Shown: positions 9,181-19,288, counted from the first letter of the stretch. The stretch is 64,000 nt of DNA from Siccibacter colletis (GCF_000696575.1 NZ_JMSQ01000006.1:372001-436000), one strand, 5' to 3'. Numbers and translations are program-made. Notes: generated by a model from the sequence alone, not told the origin.

Positions 9181-9762
9181 ATGCGTCTATGTGACCGCGA
9201 TATTGAAGCCTGGCTTGATGATGGTCGTCTGGCGATTACCCCGCGCCCGCCGGTTGAGCGTATCAATGGTGCCACCGTGGACGTGCGGCTGGGCAATAAA
9301 TTCCGTACCTTTAGCGGGCATACCGCGCCGTTTATCGACTTAAGCGGCCCGAAAGCGGAAGTGAGCGCCGCGCTCGATCGCGTGATGAGCGATGAAATCG
9401 TGCTGGATGAAGGCGAGGCCTTTTTCCTGCATCCCGGAGAACTGGCGCTGGCCGTTACCTTTGAGTCGGTGACGCTGCCTGCTGATCTGGTGGGCTGGCT
9501 TGACGGACGTTCGTCCCTGGCGCGTCTTGGCCTGATGGTCCACGTCACCGCGCACCGTATCGATCCGGGCTGGCAGGGCTGCATCGTGCTGGAGTTTTAT
9601 AACTCCGGTAAGCTGCCGCTGGCGCTGCGCCCGGGTATGCTGATTGGCGCGTTAAGCTTTGAACCGCTCTCCGGCCCGGCGGCACGCCCCTATAACCGCC
9701 GTGAAGACGCGAAGTATCGCGACCAGCAGGGCGCGGTTGCCAGCCGTATCGATAAAGACTGA
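9181..9762 (+). CDS. dcd: Dcd, dCTP deaminase
   Basis: Converts dCTP to dUTP, the main route to dTTP precursors in enteric bacteria. Exactly 193 aa, as in E. coli. The trimeric dUTPase-fold signatures are visible: [10 protein letters not shown] and the downstream [13 protein letters not shown], with the catalytic Glu in VLEFYNSG. The start is preceded by AAGGAG at 9168-9173. The gene sits between udk and asmA, giving two nucleotide-metabolism genes in a row. Confidence 0.98.
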   Translation: MRLCDRDIEAWLDDGRLAITPRPPVERINGATVDVRLGNKFRTFSGHTAPFIDLSGPKAEVSAALDRVMSDEIVLDEGEAFFLHPGELALAVTFESVTLPADLVGWLDGRSSLARLGLMVHVTAHRIDPGWQGCIVLEFYNSGKLPLALRPGMLIGALSFEPLSGPAARPYNRREDAKYRDQQGAVASRIDKD

Positions 9763-9788
9763 TTGTCTGCCCCCACTCTGAGGATGCC

Positions 9789-11636
9789 ATGAGACGACTT
9801 TTAACCACGCTGATGATTTTGCTGGTCGTACTGGTTGCCGGCCTGTCCGCGTTGGTGATGTTGGTGAATCCGAACGATTTCCGCGCCTATATGGTGCGGG
9901 AGGTGGAGGCGCGCAGCGGCTATCAGCTGAAGCTTGATGGCCCGCTACGCTGGCACGTCTGGCCCCAGCTCAGCATTTTGTCCGGCCGTATGTCACTGAC
10001 CGCGCCCGGTGCCACCGATGCGCTGGTCAGCGCCGACAACATGCGCCTTGACGTGGCGCTCTGGCCGCTGCTCTCTCACCAGCTTCAGGTGCAGCAGGTG
10101 ATGCTCAAAGGGGCCGTAATCCAGCTTACCCCGCAAAGTGAAGCGCGCCGTCCGGAAAATGCGCCGGTCGGCCCGCGCGATACCGTTCCCCATCAGGACA
10201 CCGATCCCCGCTGGTCATTTGATATTGCGCGCCTGAAAGTCGCCGACAGTCTGCTGGTGTTCCAGCACGAAGGCGACGAGCAGGTCACGGTGCGCAATAT
10301 CAATATTGATATGGAGCAGAACGATAAGCGGCAGGCCAGTATTGAGCTGAGCGGGCGCATCACCCGGGATCAGCGCGATCTGACGCTGGCGATGAGCGCC
10401 AGTCTCGACCGCAGCGACTACCCGCAGCGCCTCACCGCCGACATTTCACAGCTCGGCTGGCAGCTGCGCGGTGCCGGTCTGCCGCAGGACGGCATCAGCG
10501 GTCAGGCAAGCCTTCAGGCGCTGTGGCAGGAGCCGGTGAAAAAACTCTCCTTCAGCAATCTGGCGCTGACCGCCAATGACAGCGCGCTGAAAGGCGAGGG
10601 CAGCGTGGTGCTGGGCGATACGCCGCGCTGGATGCTGGATTTACGCTTCGACAAACTCAACCTTGAGAATCTGCTGGCATCCGATGCGGCGGCAGGCACT
10701 ACGCCGGCTCAGAAAGGTCAGCAGGCGATGCCGGTGCGGGCGCGGCCGGTGATCTCCGCCGAAGCCGAACATGATGATTACCAGATGCTGCGCGGGTTTA
10801 TTGCCGATGCCCGGCTGCAAGCCAACAGCGTGCGCTGGCGCGGGCTGGATTTCACCCAGGTAAATGCCGTCATGAAAAACAACGCCGGGCTGCTGGAGAT
10901 CGGCACGCTTGATGGCGTTCTGGGCAACGGTCGTTTATCGCTTCCCGGCAAGCTTGATGCGCGCAGCGCGCAGCCATCAGCCGCTTTCCGTCCGGCCATC
11001 GATAATATTGAAATCGGCTCGGTGCTGAAGGCCTTCAATTATCCCATTGCGCTCACCGGGGCATTCTCCCTGCGCGGTGATTTCGCGGGCGATCGCATTG
11101 ATGCTGAGGCGTTTCGCGACGGCTGGCGCGGTGAAGCCACGATTGAGATGGCCAACAGCCGCATGGAAGGGCTCAACTTCCAGCAGCTGGTGCAGCAGGC
11201 GGTTGAGCGCAGCAGCAGCAACGTCAGCGCGCAGCAGAATTACGACAACGCCACCTCGTTGGCCAGCCTCTCCGCCAGTGCGCGGCTGAATAACGGTCAG
11301 CTGCGTCTGGATCAGATGAAAGGCGAGTCCGCCATGCTGGCGCTGGAGGGCAACGGCCTGTTGGATCTGGTGAAAGAGCAGTGCGATACCCGCTTCAACG
11401 TGCGCGTCACCGATGGCTGGAAGGGCGACAGCGATTTGATTGCGCGCCTGAAAAAAACGGCGGTACCGCTGCGGGTTTACGGCCCGTGGCAGCAGCTGAG
11501 TTACAGTCTGGAAGTGGATCAGGTGCTGCGTAAACAGCTGCAGGACGAAGCGAAGCGCCGTCTCAACGAGTGGGCTGACCGGCACAAGAACAACGAAAAA
11601 AGCAAAGACGTGAAAGAGCTGATAGATAAACTCTGA
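9789..11636 (+). CDS. asmA: AsmA, outer-membrane assembly suppressor / AsmA-like lipid-transfer family protein
   Basis: A 615-residue inner-membrane-anchored periplasmic protein (E. coli 617). One N-terminal membrane helix (LTTLMILLVVLVAGLSALVML) is followed by a long periplasmic beta-rich region with the conserved VNPNDFRAYM and LDGPLRWHVWPQLS segments, then the C-terminal AsmA repeat region. AsmA was found as a suppressor of misfolded OmpF; the wider family (with YhdP, TamB and YdbH) is implicated in phospholipid transport to the outer membrane. The start follows GAGGA. It is followed by a strong intrinsic terminator. Confidence 0.96.
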   Translation: MRRLLTTLMILLVVLVAGLSALVMLVNPNDFRAYMVREVEARSGYQLKLDGPLRWHVWPQLSILSGRMSLTAPGATDALVSADNMRLDVALWPLLSHQLQVQQVMLKGAVIQLTPQSEARRPENAPVGPRDTVPHQDTDPRWSFDIARLKVADSLLVFQHEGDEQVTVRNINIDMEQNDKRQASIELSGRITRDQRDLTLAMSASLDRSDYPQRLTADISQLGWQLRGAGLPQDGISGQASLQALWQEPVKKLSFSNLALTANDSALKGEGSVVLGDTPRWMLDLRFDKLNLENLLASDAAAGTTPAQKGQQAMPVRARPVISAEAEHDDYQMLRGFIADARLQANSVRWRGLDFTQVNAVMKNNAGLLEIGTLDGVLGNGRLSLPGKLDARSAQPSAAFRPAIDNIEIGSVLKAFNYPIALTGAFSLRGDFAGDRIDAEAFRDGWRGEATIEMANSRMEGLNFQQLVQQAVERSSSNVSAQQNYDNATSLASLSASARLNNGQLRLDQMKGESAMLALEGNGLLDLVKEQCDTRFNVRVTDGWKGDSDLIARLKKTAVPLRVYGPWQQLSYSLEVDQVLRKQLQDEAKRRLNEWADRHKNNEKSKDVKELIDKL

Positions 11637-11653
11637 GCCACGATGCTGACATG

Positions 11654-11681
11654 AAAAACGCCCCGTAAGGGGCGTTTTTTT
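11654..11681 (+). terminator. Rho-independent terminator after asmA
   Basis: The stem AACGCCCC/GGGGCGTT with loop GTAA is followed by a run of seven T. The A-run on the left makes it potentially bidirectional. It begins 17 bp after the asmA stop. Confidence 0.9.
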
Positions 11682-11707
11682 ATGGTGAAAGCGGCTGCGC
11701 AGTAAAC

Positions 11708-11736
11708 GGTGGGTGCACTCCGTTTACCCACCCTAC
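11708..11736 (+). repeat. REP-like hairpin
   Basis: A 29-bp unit GGTGGGT...ACCCACCCTAC, oriented against the next REP-like unit at 11752-11780 as in a BIME. It lies between the asmA terminator and the second copy of the structured element. Confidence 0.85.
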
Positions 11737-11751
11737 GTGTTGGAGATACGT

Positions 11752-12144
11752 GTAGGGTGGGTAAGCGTAGCGCACCCACCACAAAATCAAATTACCCATG
11801 CTGGAGGGGTGGCCCCATCCGGCATCAAAACCGCCGCGCCGGAGGCGTTGAGTCCGGGCTGGCGGTCGGGAACCGCCAGAGGGCGTGAGCCCCGGGATGG
11901 GGTATCGCGCCCGACCGGAAGCGAAACGCCGGAGGCAAGGGCAGCCCGCAGGGCCGGTTTTTTAGCCGGGAGCCGGGATGGTGAAGGGGGCGGCGGCGAG
12001 CCCCCTTCACCCGTTCACGAGGGGCGGTGTTTGCATGTGAACGCGGTGCCACGGTGAACGGAACCTTTGCCGCAATCACATAGACCTCATGCCAAAACGG
12101 TGGGTGCACGTTAAAGGTGGGTGCGCTACGCTTACCCACCCTAC
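11752..12144 (+). repeat. REP-framed structured repeat element, copy 2 (core about 11811-12104)
   Basis: Same architecture and orientation as the copy at 1977-2369: inverted REP-like unit at 11752-11780, GC-rich core, direct REP-like unit at 12116-12144. The 12-bp stem is at 11980-12011 with an 8-nt loop. The GGGCGTGA/TCGCGCCC pair (11881-11912) differs from copy 1 by one base that becomes a G-U wobble on this strand. The element lies between the convergent genes asmA and yegH, and a transcript of the + strand would run towards the yegH 3' end. Confidence 0.85.
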
Positions 12145-12166
12145 GATTATTGGTACGTCGCTAAAC

Positions 12167-12195
12167 GGTGGGCGCACCACGCTTACCCACCCTAC
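12167..12195 (+). repeat. REP-like hairpin with conserved linker
   Basis: A 29-bp unit ending in CTAC, placed 51 bp after the unit at 12116. The linker between them carries TGGTACGTCGCTAAAC, the same linker as at 1911-1932. It ends six bases before the yegH stop codon. Confidence 0.85.
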
Positions 12196-12201
12196 AAACA
12201 C

Positions 12202-13782
12202 TCACACCTCATAATCCAGCGCGTCGTCGGCGACGAGCGGAACGATCTGGACCTTCTGCACCCGGTGGCTCTCAACGTCGAGCGTTTTAAGGATAAAGTC
12301 CCCGACCTGCACCTCTTCGCCCGGCGTCGGGATACGCTGCAGATACTCCATCAGTAGCCCGGCGATGGTGTGGTACTCCCGCTTCTCGTCCAGCGGTAGC
12401 GGCACGTGCTGCACCAGATCTTCCAGCGGCATATGCCCGTTGGCGGTCCAGCTGCCGTCGGCGTTTTTCTGAATATCGTGCCGGGCGTCGATCTCCGCCA
12501 CTTCATTCGGCAGGTTACCGGCGATGGTTTCCATCACGTCGCTCAGCGTCACGACCCCCTCCACCGAACCGAACTCATCCACCACAAAGGCAAAGTGGGT
12601 GCGGGCGTTACGGAACTGCTCCAGCGCGCCCAGCAGCGGCAGCCCTTCCGGGAACACCAGCGGCTGGCGGATCAGCGGGCGCAGATCCAGCGGCTCGCCG
12701 TGCAGCGACTGCTCAAGCAGGTCGAGAATGTGCACCACGCCGAGTAAATCGTCATCCCCGCCGGTTACCACCAGCCGGGTATGCTGGTTTTTATCCAGCA
12801 GCGCGCGAATGTGCGCCTCGTCATCGTTCAGGTTGATGTGCTCAATATCGTGACGCGAAGTCATGATGCTGCTCACCGTGCGCTGGTTAAGATTCAGTAC
12901 GCGCTCGATCATCAGCCGCTCTTGCGGGTTGAAAATCGCCTGGTCGTTGTGGTCTGCCAGCATGGAGGCGGTTTCCACATCCAGGTCGGCATCTTCCTTT
13001 TTACCGCTCAGCAGGCGCATAACCGCTTCGGTGGTGCGCTGGCGCAGCGTCTGGTTAGCCGAGAGCAGGAAACGGCGGCGATTGAAAATCGCCAGCTGGT
13101 TCAGGGCTTCGATCATCACCGAGAAACCGATGGCGGCGTACAGGTAGCCTTTGGGGATGTGGAAGCCAAACCCGTCCGCCACCAGGCTAAAGCCGATCAT
13201 CAGCAGGAAGCTCAGGCAGAGAATAACGATGGTGGGATGGCTGTTCACGAAGCGGGTGAGGGCTTTGCTGGCGAGCAGCATCACCGAGATGGCAATCACT
13301 ACTGCAGCCATCATCACCGGCAGGTGATCCACCATGCCCACCGCCGTGATCACCGAGTCGAGGGAGAACACCGCATCCAGCACCACGATTTGCGCGACCA
13401 CCGCCCAGAATTTTGCGCCGCGCCGCTGGGTGGGGTTGTCACTGTCTTTGCCCTCCAGCCGCTCGTTGAGTTCGACCGTGGCTTTAAACAGCAGGAATAG
13501 CCCGCCCAACAGCATAATCAGGTCGCGAGCCGAGAAGCTCAGGTCCGAGACGGTAAACAGCGGGCTGGTCAACGTCACCAGCCAGGAGATGGAAGCCAGC
13601 AGCACCAGCCGCATCAGCATCGCCAGGATGAGGCCGGTGACGCGCGCCCGGTCGCGCTGCTCGCGCGGCAGCTTCTCTGCGAGGATGGCGATAAACACCA
13701 GGTTATCGATTCCGAGCACCAGTTCAATCACTACCAGCGTGACGAGACCGGCCCAGATTGAGGGATCGGCAATCCATTCCAT
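12202..13782 (-). CDS. yegH: YegH, TerC-family membrane protein with CBS and CorC/HlyC domains
   Basis: A 526-residue inner-membrane protein (E. coli YegH 527). The N-terminal TerC domain has about seven membrane segments and the metal-linked signatures [11 protein letters not shown] and [10 protein letters not shown] paired CBS domain follows (about residues 300-425), then a C-terminal CorC_HlyC transporter-associated domain. The family is linked to metal-ion homeostasis, but the substrate of YegH is not known. It is convergent with asmA across the repeat cluster and divergent from wza across 740 bp. Confidence 0.93.
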   Translation of the reverse strand: MEWIADPSIWAGLVTLVVIELVLGIDNLVFIAILAEKLPREQRDRARVTGLILAMLMRLVLLASISWLVTLTSPLFTVSDLSFSARDLIMLLGGLFLLFKATVELNERLEGKDSDNPTQRRGAKFWAVVAQIVVLDAVFSLDSVITAVGMVDHLPVMMAAVVIAISVMLLASKALTRFVNSHPTIVILCLSFLLMIGFSLVADGFGFHIPKGYLYAAIGFSVMIEALNQLAIFNRRRFLLSANQTLRQRTTEAVMRLLSGKKEDADLDVETASMLADHNDQAIFNPQERLMIERVLNLNQRTVSSIMTSRHDIEHINLNDDEAHIRALLDKNQHTRLVVTGGDDDLLGVVHILDLLEQSLHGEPLDLRPLIRQPLVFPEGLPLLGALEQFRNARTHFAFVVDEFGSVEGVVTLSDVMETIAGNLPNEVAEIDARHDIQKNADGSWTANGHMPLEDLVQHVPLPLDEKREYHTIAGLLMEYLQRIPTPGEEVQVGDFILKTLDVESHRVQKVQIVPLVADDALDYEV

Positions 13783-14242
13783 AAGGCGTGGTTTCCTGCG
13801 TTAGTAAAAATGGGGCATGAGGGGGATCATGGATAACATCTTCATAAAAATCAATTTTAGTCCGCTTTTATAGCGCTGACCGAATAATGAGCAATAATCG
13901 CCACATTATATATTCCCGGCGCGCAACTTTATTGCTCCTTTTTTATCGCTGCTGCCAATAAGAATACTCCGTGCTTATCAGGTAAATGTTCTGACACTGC
14001 AAAATAATAGTCAAAGCCATAGTTTTCACCTGCAATATTGTCAACCTCAGGTTAATCCTAAATACGACAAAATGCGCGCTTCATATTAATCTTAAAATGC
14101 TATTTAAGGGTTTATGCCGCCTTGCCTGCGTATACGTTAGCTGTAACAATCCAATCAGTCTTAATGATTGCTTTGCGGGATTCGAGCGAGCGTTAAGCTG
14201 AAAATGTACCAAAGATGACGTTTACGTTAATTTTACGGGTAA

Positions 14243-14256
14243 TAAGATAATTCTCT
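14243..14256 (+). promoter_or_regulatory. RcsAB-type box upstream of the colanic acid operon
   Basis: TAAGATAATTCTCT matches the RcsAB box consensus TAAGAATATTCCTA closely (TAAGA and TTC arms). It lies 267 bp before wza and 74 bp before the JUMPstart, as expected for Rcs-phosphorelay control of colanic acid. The rest of the 740-bp gap 13783-14522 is AT-rich and shows no gene. Confidence 0.65.
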
Positions 14257-14303
14257 AATGCAGCTATTCTGCTGTTAAAGAACTATTTAACCTTTTGTTT
14301 ATG

Positions 14304-14340
14304 CAGTGGATTGGTAACTGAAAGCCAAGGGCGGTAGCGT
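14304..14340 (+). promoter_or_regulatory. JUMPstart with ops element (wza leader)
   Basis: The sequence ATTGGTAACTG...GCCAAGGGCGGTAGCGT matches the JUMPstart of enterobacterial polysaccharide operons. The ops octamer GGCGGTAG is at 14330-14337. In E. coli ops pauses RNA polymerase and recruits the antiterminator RfaH, which suits a ~23-kb operon. It is followed by a 185-nt leader to wza. Confidence 0.88.
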
Positions 14341-14522
14341 GCCTGAATACCTGCCAATAAGCCTCGATTATTCTGTCAATATGATAGCGGTAAATAAGCG
14401 TATTTTAGGACAGATTCCAGTTATATTTGGGCTCTGATGACTGCATTCTTGACACGCAAGTTATTGTCGTACGTTTATTTAAGTCCTCAGGATAATTACT
14501 CTGCCAAAGTGATAAATATTCA

Positions 14523-15662
14523 ATGATGAAATCCAAACTAAAATTGATGCCATTATTGGTATCTGTAACCTTGATGAGTGGATGTACCGTGTTTCCGGGA
14601 AGCAATATGTCCACGCTAGGCAAGGATGTGATCAAGCAGCAGGATGCCAATTTTGATCTGGATCGGATGGTGAACGTTTATCCTTTGACCCCCCGACTCA
14701 TCGAACAATTAAAACCGCGTCCTAACTTCGCTCAGCCGAACGCCAGCCTTGAGCAGGAAATTAACAACTATCAGTACCGTGTCGGTCCCGGCGACGTTAT
14801 CAGCGTCACCGTATGGGACCACCCGGAGCTGACGACGCCGGCGGGGCAGTACCGTAGCTCCAGCGACACCGGTAACTGGGTGCAGTCCGACGGCACCATG
14901 TTCTATCCCTACATCGGTAAAGTGCACGTCGTGGGTAAAACCCTCGCCGAGATCCGCACGGAAATCACCGGCCGCCTCGCGCAATACATCAATGACCCTC
15001 AGGTCGACGTCAATATCGCCGCGTTCCGCTCACAGAAAGCCTATGTCTCAGGCCAGGTGAATAAGTCGGGCCAGCAGGCGATCACCAACGTGCCGCTGAC
15101 GGTGCTGGATGCGATTAACGCCGCGGGCGGGCTGACGGAAAATGCCGACTGGCGCAACGTCGTGCTGACGCACAAAGGCCGCGAGCAGCGTATTTCCCTG
15201 CAGGCGCTGATGCAGAATGGCGATCTCAGCCAGAACCGTCTGCTCTATCCGGGCGACATCCTGTTCGTACCGCGCAATGACGATCTGAAAGTCTTCGTGA
15301 TGGGTGAAGTGAAGAAACAGAGCACCCTCAAAATGGACTTCAGCGGCATGACCCTGACCGAAGCACTGGGCCAGGCGGAAGGGCTGGATATGACCACCTC
15401 CAACGCCAGCGGCATCTTCGTGATCCGTCCGCTGCGTCCGGAACAGAGCCGCGACGGCAAGATTGCCAGCATCTACCAGCTTGATATGTCTGATGCGACC
15501 TCGCTGATTATGGCCACCAACTTCAGGCTGCAACCGTATGACGTGGTGTATGTCACCACCGCACCGGTCGCGCGCTGGAACCGTCTGGTCAGCCAGCTGC
15601 TGCCAACCATCAGCGGTGTTCGTTATATGACGGATACAGCAAGCGATGTTCACAACTGGTAA
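14523..15662 (+). CDS. wza: Wza, outer-membrane polysaccharide export lipoprotein
   Basis: Forms the octameric outer-membrane translocon for colanic acid. It is 379 aa as in E. coli. A lipoprotein signal peptide ends in the lipobox LMSGC, with C21 the lipidated residue. The Poly_export domain begins at [17 protein letters not shown] and is followed by SLBB/beta-grasp domains. A second ATG follows directly (14526). No clear Shine-Dalgarno precedes the start (ATAAATATTCA), so the start rests on homology. The stop is 5 bp before wzb. Confidence 0.97.
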   Translation: MMKSKLKLMPLLVSVTLMSGCTVFPGSNMSTLGKDVIKQQDANFDLDRMVNVYPLTPRLIEQLKPRPNFAQPNASLEQEINNYQYRVGPGDVISVTVWDHPELTTPAGQYRSSSDTGNWVQSDGTMFYPYIGKVHVVGKTLAEIRTEITGRLAQYINDPQVDVNIAAFRSQKAYVSGQVNKSGQQAITNVPLTVLDAINAAGGLTENADWRNVVLTHKGREQRISLQALMQNGDLSQNRLLYPGDILFVPRNDDLKVFVMGEVKKQSTLKMDFSGMTLTEALGQAEGLDMTTSNASGIFVIRPLRPEQSRDGKIASIYQLDMSDATSLIMATNFRLQPYDVVYVTTAPVARWNRLVSQLLPTISGVRYMTDTASDVHNW

Positions 15663-15667
15663 CGCCC

Positions 15668-16111
15668 ATGTTTAACAAAATCTTAGTGGTGTGTGTGGGG
15701 AACATTTGTCGTTCCCCCACGGCGGAGCGCCTGCTCAGGCGCTACCAGCCGGAACTGACTGTGGAGTCAGCCGGGCTGGGGGCGCTGGTCGGAAAAGGGG
15801 CAGACGCTACCGCCATTGATGTCGCGCAGGCGCACGATCTTTCCCTGGAAGGGCACGTTGCGCGTCAGCTTACCGGACGTCTGTGCCGCGAATACGACCT
15901 GATCCTCGCCATGGAAAAACGCCATATCCATACGCTATGCGAAATGGCACCGGAGATGCGTGGCAAGGTGATGCTGTTCGGACACTGGGATAACGAACGC
16001 GAGATCCCGGACCCGTACCGCAAAAGCCGCGAGGCATTTGAAGCGGTCTATTCACTCCTTGACCATTCTGCCCGCAAGTGGGCGCATGCACTGAAAGCTC
16101 AGCAGGGATAA
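15668..16111 (+). CDS. wzb: Wzb, low-molecular-weight protein-tyrosine phosphatase
   Basis: Dephosphorylates the tyrosine tail of Wzc, and the phosphorylation cycle is needed for polymer export. It is 147 aa as in E. coli. The CX5R phosphatase loop is CVGNICRS with nucleophile C9 and R15; the general acid is D115 in IPDPYRKS. It lies between wza and wzc, 2 bp before the wzc start. Confidence 0.97.
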   Translation: MFNKILVVCVGNICRSPTAERLLRRYQPELTVESAGLGALVGKGADATAIDVAQAHDLSLEGHVARQLTGRLCREYDLILAMEKRHIHTLCEMAPEMRGKVMLFGHWDNEREIPDPYRKSREAFEAVYSLLDHSARKWAHALKAQQG

Positions 16112-16113
16112 CA

Positions 16114-18276
16114 ATGACAGATCACGTGAGACATTCTGCCGCCTCGAGTGAAGGCAACGATGAAATTGATATCGGCCGTCTGATAGGGACAGTTATCGAG
16201 GCGCGCTGGTGGGTGCTGGGGATCACCGCGCTGTTTGCGCTGGCGGCCCTGGTGTATGTGATGTTCGCCACGCCAATCTACAGCGCCGATGCGATGGTGC
16301 AGATTGAGCAGAACTCCGGCAACTCGCTGGTGCAGGACATTAACAGCGCGCTGAGCAACAAGCCGCCGGCGTCGCAGGCGGAAATTCAGCTCATCACCTC
16401 TCGTCTGGTGCTGGGTAAAACGGTAGACGATCTGAACCTCGATATCGCGGTGCAGAAAAACAGCTTCCCGATCTTTGGCGCTGGCTGGGATCGCCTGATG
16501 GGACGCGCCAACGACACGGTGTCGGTCACCACCTTTAACCTGCCTAAAGGCACGGCAAATGACGTGTTCACCCTGGAGGTGCTGGGGCCGAAACAGTATG
16601 AGCTGACCAGCGATGCGGGCTTCAGCGCCCGGGGCGAAGTAGGCCAGCCGCTGAATAAAAACGGCGTCAGCATCACGGTGAGCGAGATCAAGGCCGCGGA
16701 AGGCAGCACCTTTACCGTTACCAAATACTCCACCCTCGGCATGGTTAACCAGCTGAAAAACAATCTGGTTGTGACCGAGAACGGTAAGGATTCCGGGGTA
16801 CTGAGCCTGACCTACACCGGTGAGGACCGCGACCAGATCCGCGACATCCTTAACAGCATTACCCGCAACTACCTTGAGCAGAACGTGCAGCGCAAGTCAG
16901 AAGAGGCGGCGAAAAGCCTTGCCTTCCTGGCGAAGCAGCTGCCGGAAGTGCGTCACAACCTCGATGTTGCGGAGAACAAGCTGAACGCCTTCCGTCAGGA
17001 TAAAGACTCGGTTGACCTGCCGCTGGAAGCAAAAGCGGTGCTGGATTCGATGGTCAATATCGACGCCCAGCTTAATGAGCTGACCTTTAAAGAAGCGGAA
17101 ATCTCCAAGCTCTATACCAAAGCGCACCCGGCGTACCGCACGCTGCTGGAAAAACGCCAGGCGCTGGAAGATGAGAAAGCACGTCTGAACGACCGTGTGA
17201 CGGCGATGCCGAAAACCCAGCAGGAGATCGTGCGTCTGACCCGCGACGTGGAGTCCGGTCAGCAGGTCTACATGCAACTGCTCAACAAGCAGCAGGAGCT
17301 GAAGATCACCGAAGCGAGCACCGTGGGCGATGTGCGTATCGTTGACCCGGCGATTGCTCAGCCGGGCATCGTGAAGCCGAAACGCGCCCTGATTATTCTG
17401 GGTGCCATCATCCTCGGCCTTCTGCTCTCCATCGTGGGTGTACTGCTGCGCTCGCTGTTTAACCGCGGTATCGAAAGCCCGCAGGTGCTGGAAGAGGCCG
17501 GGATCAGCGTCTACGCCAGCATCCCGCTCTCCGAGTGGCAGAAGGCGCGTGATAACGTGCAAACCACCAAAGGGGTTAAGCGGTACAAGCAGAGTCAGCT
17601 GCTGGCGGTGGGGAACCCAACCGATCTGGCCATCGAAGCGATTCGTAGCCTGCGTACCAGTCTGCACTTCGCCATGATGCAGGCCAGCAACAACGTGCTG
17701 ATGATGACCGGGGTCAGCCCGTCTATCGGTAAAACCTTTGTCTGCGCCAACCTCGCGGCGGTGATTAGCCAGACCAACAAGCGCGTGCTGCTGATCGACT
17801 GCGACATGCGTAAGGGCTATACCCACGAACTGCTGGGTACCAACAACGTCAACGGGCTGTCCGATATTCTGGCAGGCATGGGGGAAGTCTCGCAGTGTGC
17901 GAAGCCGACCTCCATCCCGAACTTTGACCTGGTGCCGCGTGGTCAGGTGCCGCCGAACCCGTCTGAGCTGCTGATGAGCGAGCGCTTCACCCAGCTGGTG
18001 GAGTGGGCGAGCAAAAACTATGACCTGGTGCTGATCGATACCCCGCCAATCCTGGCGGTGACCGATGCCGCGGTGGTAGGGCGTCATGCCGGTACCACCC
18101 TGATGGTGGCCCGTTATGCGGTCAACACCCTGAAAGAGGTGGAAACCAGCCTCAGCCGCTTCGAGCAGAACGGTATTCAGGTGAAAGGGGTGATCCTCAA
18201 CTCCATCTTCCGCCGCGCCACCGGCTACCAGGATTACGGTTATTACGAGTACGAGTACAAGTCGGACAAAAAATAA
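16114..18276 (+). CDS. wzc: Wzc, tyrosine autokinase and polysaccharide co-polymerase
   Basis: Inner-membrane BY-kinase controlling colanic acid polymerisation and export with Wza. It is 720 aa, the E. coli length. The N-terminal Wzz domain carries TM1 (about 33-52), a periplasmic coiled-coil region, and TM2 near 425-450. The kinase domain has a Walker A motif ending GKTF (Lys near 540), Walker A' LLIDCDMRKG and Walker B LVLIDTPP. The tail keeps the tyrosine cluster Y705, Y708, Y710, Y711, Y713, Y715. The ATG at 16114 gives the family start; the open frame begins 36 bp earlier. Confidence 0.97.
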   Translation: MTDHVRHSAASSEGNDEIDIGRLIGTVIEARWWVLGITALFALAALVYVMFATPIYSADAMVQIEQNSGNSLVQDINSALSNKPPASQAEIQLITSRLVLGKTVDDLNLDIAVQKNSFPIFGAGWDRLMGRANDTVSVTTFNLPKGTANDVFTLEVLGPKQYELTSDAGFSARGEVGQPLNKNGVSITVSEIKAAEGSTFTVTKYSTLGMVNQLKNNLVVTENGKDSGVLSLTYTGEDRDQIRDILNSITRNYLEQNVQRKSEEAAKSLAFLAKQLPEVRHNLDVAENKLNAFRQDKDSVDLPLEAKAVLDSMVNIDAQLNELTFKEAEISKLYTKAHPAYRTLLEKRQALEDEKARLNDRVTAMPKTQQEIVRLTRDVESGQQVYMQLLNKQQELKITEASTVGDVRIVDPAIAQPGIVKPKRALIILGAIILGLLLSIVGVLLRSLFNRGIESPQVLEEAGISVYASIPLSEWQKARDNVQTTKGVKRYKQSQLLAVGNPTDLAIEAIRSLRTSLHFAMMQASNNVLMMTGVSPSIGKTFVCANLAAVISQTNKRVLLIDCDMRKGYTHELLGTNNVNGLSDILAGMGEVSQCAKPTSIPNFDLVPRGQVPPNPSELLMSERFTQLVEWASKNYDLVLIDTPPILAVTDAAVVGRHAGTTLMVARYAVNTLKEVETSLSRFEQNGIQVKGVILNSIFRRATGYQDYGYYEYEYKSDKK

Positions 18277-18288
18277 CCGGTCGTCTTT

Positions 18289-18360
18289 CCCTCATCCCAC
18301 ACCTCCCCTGAACGTGACGTGTCTGCACCCTCTCCCGCCGGGAGAGGGGCGGGGTGAGGG
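18289..18360 (+). repeat. Nested inverted repeat between wzc and wcaA
   Basis: Outer arms CCCTCATCCC (18289-18298) and GGGGTGAGGG (18351-18360) enclose a perfect 9-bp hairpin CCCTCTCCC/GGGAGAGGG with loop GCC (18328-18348). It resembles the CCCTCTCCC...GGGAGAGGG intergenic repeats scattered in enteric genomes. It is not followed by a T-run, so it may act as an mRNA stability or polarity element inside the operon rather than a terminator. Confidence 0.75.
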
Positions 18361-18442
18361 TGACGCTGCCGGAATACAACAATAAAACCGGGTGAGGGTG
18401 GCCACACCCATCGTAAAAATTAACCACATCGGGGAACGGAAT

Positions 18443-19288
18443 ATGACCAGCACATCGCGCCCGCTCATTTCAATCTATATGCCGACATGGAACCGTCAGC
18501 AACTGGCTATCCGCGCTATCAAATCCGTGCTGCGCCAGGATTACGACAACTGGGAAATGATCATCGTTGATGACTGCTCCGCGGCGTACGAACAGCTGCA
18601 GCAGTTTGTGGACGAGCTGGGGGATCCGCGCGTGACGTACATCCGCAACGATTACAACTCCGGCGCCTGCTCGGTACGTAACCAGGCGATCCTCAAGTCG
18701 AAGGGAACCTTTATCACCGGCATCGATGATGATGACGAGTGGACCCCGAATCGCCTGTCGGTATTCCTGGCGCACAAAGACAAGCTGCAGACCCACGCGT
18801 TCCTGTATGCCAATGACTACATGTGCGAAGGCCAGGTTTACTCCCAGCCCACCAGTCTGCCGCTTTACCCGAAATCGCCCTGGTCGCTGAAGCTGTTCTT
18901 CAAGCGCAACATTGTCGGCAACCAGGTGTTTACCTTCGCCTGGCGCTTCAAAGAGTGCCTGTTCGACGTCCATCTGATGGCCGCGCAGGATTACGACATC
19001 TTCCTGCGTATGGTGCTGCAGTACGGCGAGCCGTTCAAAGTGGAAGAGGCGACGCAGATCCTGCACGTTAACCACGGCGAAATGCAGATCACCAAATCGG
19101 CGAAGAAGTTTGCCGGTTATTTCAATTTCTATCGCAAACACAAGCATGTATTTGACCGCGCCAGCAAGAAATACCAGCTGTTTACGCTGTATCAGATCCG
19201 CAACAAGCAGATGAGCTTCCGTACCCTGCTGACGCTGCTGAGCGTGCGTAACACCAAGCGCCTGACTGACGGACTGCGGAGTAAGTAA
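18443..19288 (+). CDS. wcaA: WcaA, colanic acid glycosyltransferase (GT2)
   Basis: A 281-residue GT-A fold glycosyltransferase (E. coli 279) acting on the colanic acid repeat unit at the cytoplasmic membrane face. It shows the N-terminal ISIYMPTWNR and the nucleotide-binding IIVDDCS, and an Asp-rich metal motif at D95-D98 (GIDDDDEW). The start at 18443 follows GGGGAACGGA; the longer frame from 18392 lies in the repeat-bearing intergenic region. The stop overlaps the wcaB start (TAATG). Confidence 0.95.
   Translation: MTSTSRPLISIYMPTWNRQQLAIRAIKSVLRQDYDNWEMIIVDDCSAAYEQLQQFVDELGDPRVTYIRNDYNSGACSVRNQAILKSKGTFITGIDDDDEWTPNRLSVFLAHKDKLQTHAFLYANDYMCEGQVYSQPTSLPLYPKSPWSLKLFFKRNIVGNQVFTFAWRFKECLFDVHLMAAQDYDIFLRMVLQYGEPFKVEEATQILHVNHGEMQITKSAKKFAGYFNFYRKHKHVFDRASKKYQLFTLYQIRNKQMSFRTLLTLLSVRNTKRLTDGLRSK

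Noticed and set aside
11637-12201. Possible insertion sequence or prophage remnant between asmA and yegH
   Set aside because: No transposase or integrase coding sequence; the content is fully explained by a terminator, REP-like units and the structured core.
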